Below, in pieces: positions 1 to 5,183 of a stretch of DNA of 8,578 bases. A model generated the notes under the pieces. It did no database searches and was not told the DNA's origin. It saw only the letters and a list, made by a program, of their open reading frames with translations. This DNA comes from an uncultured Clostridia bacterium. GTDB taxonomy: Bacteria > Bacillota > Clostridia > Christensenellales > Borkfalkiaceae. Where the stretch lies: assembly GCA_937915565.1 (NCBI GenBank), contig CALDMH010000068.1, positions 1-8,578 of the forward strand, written 5' to 3'. Each line of letters opens with the position of its first letter. The stretch's first letter is position 1. The position numbers were made by a program, and so were the translations under genes.

Positions 1-272
1 TAACGGACGGTGAAGGTGACTTTAAGGAAAGTGCAACAGAAAATTACCGCAAGGGTAACCTTGTAAGGATGAAAAGGCGAGGTAAGAGCTCACCGGCGCT
101 GCGGAGACGCAGCGCGCTGTGTAAACCCCATTCGGAGCAAGATAGGGGCAATCCGTAAGATAGCCGGTCGGGATTGCCTGCAAAACGTCGCTTGAACTTG
201 TCGGCAACGGCAAGGCTAGATAGATAACCGTATTAAATGACAGAACTCGGCTTACAGACCTTCTCGGCATTA
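1..272 (+). ncRNA. rnpB: RNase P RNA, 3' part (5' end outside window)
   Basis: This is the catalytic RNA of ribonuclease P, which removes 5' leaders from pre-tRNAs. Conserved blocks appear in family order: AGTGCAACAGAAA (30-42), GAGGTAAGAGCTCACCG (79-95), AAACCCCATTCGGAGCAAG (123-141) and GACAGAACTCGGCTTACAG (239-257, the universal 3' core block that closes P4). The P16 helix is plain: GGCAATCC (147-154) pairs perfectly with GGATTGCC (171-178). The P15/P16/P17 layout fits bacterial type A rather than the Bacillus type B. The 5' third, including P1 to P3 and the 5' strand of P4, lies left of the window, so the exact 3' end cannot be set by P1 pairing; 272 is an estimate. The L15 loop beside P16 is unusual (see findings). 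The identity is very secure. Confidence 0.96.
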
Positions 273-283
273 TTTGAAGTGAC

Positions 284-335
284 GCTGCGGAACGATTGCG
301 ATTCGTTTTGAATCTCAATCGTTCCGCGGCTTTTT
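284..335 (+). terminator. Rho-independent terminator of rnpB
   Basis: A 15 bp stem, GCTGCGGAACGATTG (284-298) with CAATCGTTCCGCGGC (316-330) and one G-T wobble, is capped by an inner stem GATTC/GAATC (300-304/310-314) and followed directly by TTTTTG. It lies a few bases after the expected rnpB 3' end. The remaining DNA up to the maf promoter (336-468) is T-rich, and I see no gene in it. Confidence 0.9.
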
Positions 336-468
336 GTTTTGCGTTCTTTTTCGTCCGGCGTTTTTTGTTTTACAGCTTTTCTCGGACGGCGTGGCGGGAG
401 CTTTCTCGCGCAATCTTACGGGAGTTTTGCAGGCGTTTTCCGTGCAATCGCTCGTCGGGCATAAATAC

Positions 469-497
469 TTTACAAAAGCGGAAAAATATTATATAAT
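469..497 (+). promoter_or_regulatory. Near-consensus housekeeping promoter for maf-mreB
   Basis: TTTACA (469-474, one mismatch to the -35 consensus) and TATAAT (492-497, perfect -10) are separated by 17 bases. Transcription would begin near 503-506, only about 3-6 bases before the maf ATG at 509, so the message may be leaderless. Confidence 0.75.
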
Positions 498-508
498 GTA
501 AAAGAATT

Positions 509-1072
509 ATGAAAAAATTTATTCTTGCGAGCGGTTCGCCTCGCAGAAAAGAGATTTTGCTCCGCGAGGGCTACTCTTTCGAGATAATGAAAAGCGATAA
601 AGAGGACGCGTTCGACAAAACCTGTCCGGCGGAAAAGTTTTCCGTAAGGTGCGCGATAAGTAAAGCCGCCGACGTTTATTCCCGCGCGGAAAAGCCGTGC
701 GTGGTTCTGGGCGCGGATACGGTCGTGTCGATAGACGGCGAGTTGCTCGGCAAACCCGGCGGAAGAGACGAGGCCGAAGCTATGCTGAAAAGACTTTCGG
801 GCAAAAAGCACGTCGTCACCACGGGCTATGCGATATACGCCGAGAAATTTTCGGAAACCGGCAGCGTGAGTACGGAAGTCGAATTCGAGGAACTTTCGGA
901 AAAGACTTTAAAGGCTTATCTTGACAGCGGTTTGTGGCAAGGCAAAGCAGGAGCTTACGGAATTCAGGACGGATTTCCGCTTGTCAAAGCTTATAAAGGC
1001 GACAGAGATAACGTCGTGGGGTTGCCTATCGCGGCAATCAGGCCCACTTTGGATTTGGTTCTTATCGGTTAA
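509..1072 (+). CDS. maf: Maf-family nucleotide pyrophosphatase
   Basis: Maf proteins are cytosolic pyrophosphatases that hydrolyse non-canonical or pyrimidine nucleoside triphosphates to monophosphates, and they have been linked to septum inhibition in Bacillus. The 187-residue product is normal length. It has the N-terminal ILASGSPRRKEIL (5-17, phosphate binding), GADTVV (68-73) with the likely catalytic Asp70, GKP (81-83), the KAGAYGIQD block (146-154) and GDRDNVVGLP (164-173). The motif set resembles the YhdE-type (dTTP/UTP) branch, but the subfamily is inferred. The start is fixed because family members begin just before ILASGSPRR. No Shine-Dalgarno sequence precedes the ATG; only AAAAGAATT is present. 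mreB follows after 25 bases with its own strong ribosome binding site, so the two are probably co-transcribed. The maf-mreB neighbourhood is conserved in Firmicutes. Confidence 0.95.
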   Translation: MKKFILASGSPRRKEILLREGYSFEIMKSDKEDAFDKTCPAEKFSVRCAISKAADVYSRAEKPCVVLGADTVVSIDGELLGKPGGRDEAEAMLKRLSGKKHVVTTGYAIYAEKFSETGSVSTEVEFEELSEKTLKAYLDSGLWQGKAGAYGIQDGFPLVKAYKGDRDNVVGLPIAAIRPTLDLVLIG

Positions 1073-1097
1073 ATTTAACCCGAAACAGGAGAGAAAA

Positions 1098-2108
1098 ATG
1101 AGAGGAAACGTCATTGCGATTGACATAGGCTCGGTCAACACCGTAATATATCAGCTCGGGGCGGGCGTAGTGCTGTTCGAGCCGAGCGTCGTTCTTATCG
1201 ACGAACAACAAAGAAGAAAGGTTAAAGCCGTCGGAAGCGAAGCGAAACGATTGATTGGAAAAACCTCGGGCAAAAGTTCGGTGAATTTTCCGATAAGCGA
1301 AGGGCTCGTCGTAGACGAAAAAACGGCTACGATGATGATTGAAAGCTTTTTGAATAAAATCACGTTGAAGAAGTTGAGCCTTCGGCCGCAGGTTCTTCTT
1401 TCCGTACCGTGCGGTCTCGATAACGACGAGATAAAAAAATATCTCCGCGTTCTGGCAGGCGCGGGAGTTTATTCGGTCGACCTTGTCGAGTCGCCCATTT
1501 TAACGGCCCTTGGGCTCGGCGTTCCCATAAGCGAATCCAGCCCTTGTTTTATCGTGGATATAGGCGGCGGTTCAACCAATATCGCGGCTGTTTCGCTCGA
1601 CGGAGTTATCGCGGGTGTGAGCGTGAATATGGGCGGAAGAAATATCGACGCTATGATAATGAAGCATATCGAAGAATATTTCAATCTCAAAATCGGCACG
1701 CTTACGGCGGAATCGATTAAAGTGCAAATCGGCAGTCTTTACGAGAACGACGGCGCGAGAATCGTTGCCAGCGGAAGAGATTTAACGAGCGGAAAGCCCC
1801 GTTCGGTTTCGGTTTGCTCGCAGGATATTTATTTCCCGATAAGGTCTTTTTACGATAAACTTTTTGAAGTCGTGGAAATGGTAATGGCGAAGTTGCCTGC
1901 GGAAGTATCCGCCGAAATAAGAAGAAACGGCGTTTATTTTGCGGGCGGAGCAAGCAAAATTCCGGGGCTCGACGCCTATTTTAAGGATAGAATGGCGATA
2001 AAAGCCAACGTGGACGACGAGCCGGAAATTGCCGCCGCAACGGGCGGAGGAATGGTTGCCGGCAACGTAGAGCTTTTAAAGCGAATCAGAATCGTAAGAA
2101 AGCAGTGA
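1098..2108 (+). CDS. mreB: Divergent MreB/Mbl-type bacterial actin
   Basis: This is a 336-residue actin-fold ATPase of the MreB family. Such proteins form membrane-bound filaments that guide sidewall peptidoglycan synthesis. Visible in order are phosphate-1 loop AIDIGSVNTVIY (7-18), FEPSVV (27-32), connect-1 region NFPISEGLVVD (63-73), the ESPILTALGLGVPI helix (131-144), phosphate-2 VDIGGGSTNIAAVSLDG (153-169), ESIKVQIGS (205-213), GRDLTSGKP (226-234), adenosine loop FAGGASKIPGLD (281-292) and a final ATGGGM. Several positions differ from canonical MreB: IGSVNT for the usual LGTANT, ESP for EEP, GGST for GGTT. The ATG at 1098 is chosen over an in-frame upstream extension because AGGAG (1087-1091) lies six bases before it and family homology starts there. 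No mreC or mreD follows, so this may be a paralogue rather than the main MreB. Membership is sure; the exact role is not. Confidence 0.88.
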   Translation: MRGNVIAIDIGSVNTVIYQLGAGVVLFEPSVVLIDEQQRRKVKAVGSEAKRLIGKTSGKSSVNFPISEGLVVDEKTATMMIESFLNKITLKKLSLRPQVLLSVPCGLDNDEIKKYLRVLAGAGVYSVDLVESPILTALGLGVPISESSPCFIVDIGGGSTNIAAVSLDGVIAGVSVNMGGRNIDAMIMKHIEEYFNLKIGTLTAESIKVQIGSLYENDGARIVASGRDLTSGKPRSVSVCSQDIYFPIRSFYDKLFEVVEMVMAKLPAEVSAEIRRNGVYFAGGASKIPGLDAYFKDRMAIKANVDDEPEIAAATGGGMVAGNVELLKRIRIVRKQ

Positions 2109-2133
2109 ACGTTTAATTGGTTTGAAAAAGTGC

Positions 2134-2161
2134 CGATAATCGACTTATAGAGGGGTTTATG
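2134..2161 (+). repeat. 28 bp repeat, copy 1 (covers queH RBS and start)
   Basis: This segment, from CGATAATCGACTTATAG through the Shine-Dalgarno AGAGGGG to the queH ATG, recurs at 7457-7484 with one substitution (G to C at 2153, within the Shine-Dalgarno run). Weaker similarity extends on both sides. Confidence 0.85.
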
Positions 2162-2797
2162 AACAAAACTAATTACGACGCGGAGATGAAAAAGATTATT
2201 GCGACGCTTAACGGCGAAAAGAAAAAACTACTGTTGCACAGTTGTTGCGGGCCTTGCTCCACGGCGGTTATCGAGAGGCTCGAACCTTATTTCGAGCTTA
2301 CCGTTTTTTACTTCAATCCGAATATAACCGAGAGCGAGGAATATAATTTAAGGCTTTCCGAGCAAAAGCGTTTTTTAAGCGAGGCTTATAACGGCAAGAT
2401 AAAAATTATCGACGGCAGGTATAAGTCGATTGAGTTTTTCGATAAGGTTTGCGGGCTTGAAAAAGAACCAGAGGGCGGTAAACGATGCGAAGCGTGCTTT
2501 GAAATGCGCCTTAAAGAAACCGCGAAAACGGCAAAGGACGGCGGCTACGACTATTTTTGCTCGACGCTTACGGTCAGTCCGCACAAAAACGCTGAAATTA
2601 TAAACCGCATCGGCGAAGCGGAAGGCGAGCTTTTCGGAATGAAATATCTTCCTAACGATTTTAAAAAGGAAAACGGCTATAAGCGTTCGGTGGAGCTTTC
2701 AAACGAATACGGGCTTTATCGTCAGCATTATTGCGGTTGTATTTATTCAAAATACACTTCTCTTCCGGGATTGGAGGAGAGCGACGGCGAAAAATAA
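2159..2797 (+). CDS. queH: Epoxyqueuosine reductase QueH
   Basis: QueH (DUF208/COG1636) carries out the last step of queuosine synthesis. It reduces epoxyqueuosine to queuosine at wobble position 34 of tRNAs with GUN anticodons, and it replaces the unrelated QueG in many anaerobes. The 212-residue product shows LLHSCCGPCS (25-34), NPNI (53-56), RCEACFEMRL (109-118), FCSTLTVSPHKN (133-144), DFKKENGYKRS (167-177) and YRQHYCGCIYS (187-197). Cysteines C29, C30, C33, C110, C113, C192 and C194 match the family set that holds its iron-sulfur cluster and metal. The ATG is preceded by AGAGGGG (2149-2155). The gap after mreB (2109-2158) has no clear terminator, and rsmD follows after a repeat-filled leader. 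No other queuosine gene is in view and I see no preQ1 riboswitch upstream. Confidence 0.95.
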   Translation: MNKTNYDAEMKKIIATLNGEKKKLLLHSCCGPCSTAVIERLEPYFELTVFYFNPNITESEEYNLRLSEQKRFLSEAYNGKIKIIDGRYKSIEFFDKVCGLEKEPEGGKRCEACFEMRLKETAKTAKDGGYDYFCSTLTVSPHKNAEIINRIGEAEGELFGMKYLPNDFKKENGYKRSVELSNEYGLYRQHYCGCIYSKYTSLPGLEESDGEK

Positions 2798-2802
2798 GAA
2801 AA

Positions 2803-2886
2803 GTTGCGGGAGAGCCGCACGGAAAAACGTTGCGGGAGAGCCGCACGGAAAAATGAGAATTATTGCAGGATAACTGCGCTGAAAAA
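2803..2886 (+). repeat. Tandem hairpin repeats in the rsmD leader
   Basis: Units start at 2803, 2829 and 2862 (the last diverged). Copies 1 and 2 are 25/25 identical at a 26 bp period. Each unit has a small inverted repeat: TGCGG-GAGAG-CCGCA at 2805-2819 and 2831-2845, and TGCAG-GATAA-CTGCG at 2864-2878. The third copy changes both arms together (GCGG/CCGC to GCAG/CTGC), so pairing is kept. A fourth, unpaired relative is the rsmD coding start itself: copy 3 with its flank (ATGAGAATTATTGCAGGA, 2853-2870) matches ATGAGAGTTATTGCGGGA (2887-2904) at a 34 bp offset. Confidence 0.9.
2853..2873 (+). other. Six-codon mini-ORF copying the rsmD start
   Basis: ATG at 2853 opens MRIIAG and stops at TAA 2871-2873, 13 bases before the rsmD ATG. 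The sequence is a duplicate of the rsmD N-terminus (MRVIAGK), with the lysine codon AAA replaced by TAA. It is in a different frame from rsmD. The closest ribosome-binding-like sequence is GGGAGAG (2834-2840), 12 bases upstream, so whether it is translated is open. It may be a leader peptide that couples translation to rsmD, or only a duplication scar. Confidence 0.35.
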
Positions 2887-3414
2887 ATGAGAGTTATTGC
2901 GGGAAAACACAGGGGCAGAACCCTTAAAGAATTTAAAGGCAGAGATATTCGCCCCACTTCGGACAGGGCGAAGGAAGCTATTTTCAATATTTTGCAGTTC
3001 GATATTCCCGGTTGTTCGTTTCTCGACTTGTATTCGGGAACGGGAGGAATCGGACTGGAAGCCCTTTCACGCGGGGCGGAAAAAGTCGTTTTCGTTGACA
3101 ATTCCAAGGAAAGTCTTAAACTTTTGAGAGAAAATCTCGCTTATTTAAAGGAGCAAGCCGAGGTTTACGACAGCGACGCGCTTGCTTACGTCGGGACGAC
3201 GAGGGAGAAGTTTGATTTTATTTTTCTCGACCCGCCTTATGCTGACGACGCTCGCGGAGTTGTCGAAGCTATTGCGAAAAACGGAGTTTTAAACGACGGC
3301 GGCAGAATAATTTACGAACATTCGGGAAAAACCGTCGGCGAAATCGACGGCGCGCGGCTCGTTGACACTCGGGTTTACGGCATAGCCGTTTTCGATTTTT
3401 ACGAAGCGGAATAA
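2887..3414 (+). CDS. rsmD: 16S rRNA m2G966 methyltransferase RsmD
   Basis: RsmD transfers a methyl group from S-adenosylmethionine to N2 of 16S rRNA G966. The 175-residue protein matches the family length. It contains the N-terminal MRVIAGKHRGRTL (1-13), RPTSDRAKEAIFNIL (22-36), SAM-binding motif I DLYSGTGGIGLEALSRGA (47-64), acidic motif II VVFVDNS (67-73) and catalytic LDPPY (114-118). I chose ATG 2887 because homologues begin with MR(I/V)I(A/S)GK. A TTG at 2863 in the same frame would add eight residues without family support. No Shine-Dalgarno sits at normal distance from 2887; AGGA at 2867-2870 is 16 bases away and lies in a hairpin arm. The leader is filled by tandem repeats. rsmD next to coaD is a conserved pair (ylbH-coaD in B. 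subtilis). Confidence 0.95.
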   Translation: MRVIAGKHRGRTLKEFKGRDIRPTSDRAKEAIFNILQFDIPGCSFLDLYSGTGGIGLEALSRGAEKVVFVDNSKESLKLLRENLAYLKEQAEVYDSDALAYVGTTREKFDFIFLDPPYADDARGVVEAIAKNGVLNDGGRIIYEHSGKTVGEIDGARLVDTRVYGIAVFDFYEAE

Positions 3415-3444
3415 AAACAACGCGTAAAAAAATAAAACGAAGAG

Positions 3445-3536
3445 CGGTTTTTGAAGAAACGAGCGAAGCAAAATAGAGGCGAACCGTAAAAAACGGTTTT
3501 GGAGAAACAAGCGAAGCAAAATAGAGGCGAAGCGGT
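3445..3536 (+). repeat. Two 48 bp direct repeats before coaD
   Basis: GAAGAAACGAGCGAAGCAAA (from 3453) and GGAGAAACAAGCGAAGCAAA (from 3501) begin two copies that match at 29 of 31 positions through ATAGAGGCGAA. Each is preceded by a CGGTTTT block (3445-3452 and 3494-3500). The 48 bp period keeps the coaD reading frame. Copy 1 would encode LKKRAKQNRGEP and then TAA; copy 2 would read through into coaD if a TTG at 3499 were used. AGCGGT recurs at 3531-3536. AACCGT-AAAAA-ACGGTT (3482-3498) forms a small hairpin at the junction. Confidence 0.9.
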
Positions 3537-3546
3537 GAGCGAAAAT

Positions 3547-4014
3547 ATGAAAAAATGTGTTTTTGCGGGGACTTTTGACCCCGTTACGAAAGGTCACGAA
3601 GAAATTATTTCAAAATGCAGCGGGCTTTTTGACGAAGTTATCGTCGCGATATGCGTAAACGTAAACAAAACGACGATGTTTTCCGTTGAAAAAAGGCTCG
3701 ATTTTTTAAAAAGAACGTGCGCGAAATACCCGAACGTCAAGGTTTTGTATCACGAGGGGCTTCTCGTGGATTTGCTCAAAGCGGAGGGCGCGAGGTATAA
3801 CGTGCGAGGTTTGAGAAACGGAAGAGATTACGAATACGAAAACGAAATGAATTTCGTAAATTCCGAGCTTATGCCCGAAATTGTAACCGTTTATATGCCT
3901 TGCAGCGACCTTAACGTCCAGATAAGCTCGTCGGTTGTAAGAGAACTTCTTAAATTCGGCATAAACGCCGATAGTTACGTTCCGGGCGAGATAAAAGGAC
4001 TGCTTAAAGTCTGA
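3547..4014 (+). CDS. coaD: Phosphopantetheine adenylyltransferase CoaD
   Basis: CoaD transfers AMP from ATP to 4'-phosphopantetheine, giving dephospho-CoA, the fourth step from pantothenate to coenzyme A. The 155-residue product is close to the usual 160. It has AGTFDPVTKGHEEII (7-21) with the nucleotidyltransferase HxGH-like KGH, NVNKTTMFSVEKR (38-50), VRGLRNGRDYEYE (86-98) and the ISSSVVREL block (126-134). The usual SPxYxxISSS reads CSDLNVQISSS, a modest divergence. ATG 3547 is favoured because GGTGAG (3534-3539) lies seven bases upstream and family proteins start at this point. In-frame GTG 3535 and TTG 3499 are less likely alternatives that would translate the upstream repeat. Confidence 0.95.
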   Translation: MKKCVFAGTFDPVTKGHEEIISKCSGLFDEVIVAICVNVNKTTMFSVEKRLDFLKRTCAKYPNVKVLYHEGLLVDLLKAEGARYNVRGLRNGRDYEYENEMNFVNSELMPEIVTVYMPCSDLNVQISSSVVRELLKFGINADSYVPGEIKGLLKV

Positions 4015-4041
4015 TTGCGAAGATAAAACGGTTGCCACAAC

Positions 4042-4103
4042 CCGAACACGATATGAACCGCAACCCCCGAACTTCAAACCATATAAACCGAACCGCAAAA
4101 CCC
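4042..4103. repeat. Degenerate tandem repeat in coaD/ylbJ gap
   Basis: Two adjacent units share CCGAAC, then ATATGAACCG or ATATAAACCG, then GCAACCC or GCAAAACCC. Unit 1 is 4042-4066 (25 bp) and unit 2 is 4067-4103 (37 bp, with an extra AACCG and a longer middle). A third unit seems to begin at CCGAAAGGG (4102). The gap separates two convergent genes and has no ORF worth calling. Confidence 0.65.
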
Positions 4104-4114
4104 GAAAGGGTTGC
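4097..4114. terminator. Possible weak terminator between convergent genes
   Basis: AACCC-GAAA-GGGTT (4099-4112) is a short stem. Read on the minus strand it is followed by TT then GCGG, and on the plus strand by GCTTAAAA. Neither side has a good T run, so it is only a candidate, supported mainly by its place between the ends of coaD and the ylbJ-like gene. GGGTTGC (4108-4114) could instead pair with GCAACCC at 4060-4066. Confidence 0.3.
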
Positions 4115-4149
4115 TTAAAATCGAAACGTGATGCGATATTAAGGCGCTA

Positions 4150-5142
4150 TTAAAATATAAACAACAAAACGAACGAGAGCGACGTCTGAACGATTTTCGC
4201 AAGCAAAAAAACCGAGATTTTAACGTTGGCTTTTTTTAAAAAAGCGACTGACTGAACGAGTACGGAAACGCCCCCGAAAGAAATCAATGCCGAGGCAAAA
4301 GTGAGGCTATAAGTCGATAAACCGCACAAAGCGAGCGTTTTGCACCCCCTCGTACATTCGATTAAGCCGTAAGCGAAGGCCTTTGAAATTTCCTCGTTTT
4401 TCGTAATTAAGGAAATCGCCTTCCAAAGCGGGTAAAGCGCGTCGAGATTTTGAAGAATGTCGGCAACGACGTAAAACACGCAAATAAACCCGCCCACGGT
4501 GGCGATTGAAACGACGGAAGAATAAACGCAGTCGTATAAAACGTTGTCGCTTTCAGGCGGCTCTTTGAGGAGCGGTTTACGCGCCGTTTCAACGCAACTG
4601 CTTTTCCCGAAAAAGCGAAAAATAAGCCCTGTGACGAGCGCGGACAAAACGTGCGTTAAAAGAAGCGTTTTGCCGACCGAAGCCGAGCCGAACATTCCCA
4701 CGCCCACGCTCCCGACGATAAACAGCGGGCCGGAGGTGGAGCAAAAAGTAGACGTTCTCGTCGCGTCGTCGCTGTCAATCAGCCCGTTTTCGCCGAGGTC
4801 GCCGATTATTTTCGCGCCCACGGGATAGCCGGAAAGGACGCTCATCAAAAAAACGTACGCGGCAAAACCGCTCGTTTTAAAGAGTTTTTTGCACGGTTTT
4901 TCAAGGATTTTCGCTAATTTTTCGGTCACGCTGATTTTTGAAAGCAACGCCGTGAAGAAAAAGAAGGGCAAAAGCGCGGGCAAAACCACGAGCGCCCAAA
5001 GTTTCACGCCGTTAAGCGCGGAAGCGACGTAAACGCTCGGTTTTAAAAGGATTATGAGCATACACGCCGAAACGCATACGGCAAGAACGATTTTCAAAAG
5101 CTTACGGGAAACCGGAAATTTACGAGAAAAAAACTGTTTCAT
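4150..5142 (-). CDS. ylbJ: YlbJ/SpoVV-like multi-pass membrane protein
   Basis: This 330-residue, strongly hydrophobic protein has about eight membrane segments (near residues 17-33, 47-67, 94-112, 137-155, 158-177, 205-232, 272-300 and 308-330). SGYPVGAK (104-111), STSGPLFIVGSVGVGMF (135-151) and GLIECTRG (259-266) match the nucleoside-recognition/Gate fold of YlbJ. In B. subtilis YlbJ (SpoVV) lies next to coaD and is reported to move dipicolinic acid across the outer forespore membrane in sporulation. This copy is shorter than the roughly 400-residue Bacillus protein and is inverted relative to coaD. The start ATG has no clear Shine-Dalgarno. A tiny MNKL ORF (from 5153) ends in a TGA overlapping the start. 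The gene is divergent from rarA with only 41 bases between them. Family assignment is good; spore function is inferred from homology and synteny. Confidence 0.85.
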   Translation of the reverse strand: MKQFFSRKFPVSRKLLKIVLAVCVSACMLIILLKPSVYVASALNGVKLWALVVLPALLPFFFFTALLSKISVTEKLAKILEKPCKKLFKTSGFAAYVFLMSVLSGYPVGAKIIGDLGENGLIDSDDATRTSTFCSTSGPLFIVGSVGVGMFGSASVGKTLLLTHVLSALVTGLIFRFFGKSSCVETARKPLLKEPPESDNVLYDCVYSSVVSIATVGGFICVFYVVADILQNLDALYPLWKAISLITKNEEISKAFAYGLIECTRGCKTLALCGLSTYSLTFASALISFGGVSVLVQSVAFLKKANVKISVFLLAKIVQTSLSFVLLFIF

Positions 5143-5183
5143 AGTTTATTCATACTCGCGAAAATCGTAAAAAATGAGGAAAT

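Noticed and set aside
351..387. CGTCCG/CGGACG inverted repeat between rnpB and maf
   Set aside because: Six pairs with a long 25-base loop are weak, and there is no adjacent signal to support a role.
2122..2150. Possible queH promoter, TTGAAA with 17-base spacer and TTATAG
   Set aside because: The -10 is weak, and transcription would start after the Shine-Dalgarno that serves the gene, so the two signals conflict.
5143..5153. Four-codon MNKL mini-ORF overlapping the ylbJ-like start on the minus strand
   Set aside because: It has no clear ribosome binding site and is short enough to arise by chance. It was noted in the gene entry only.
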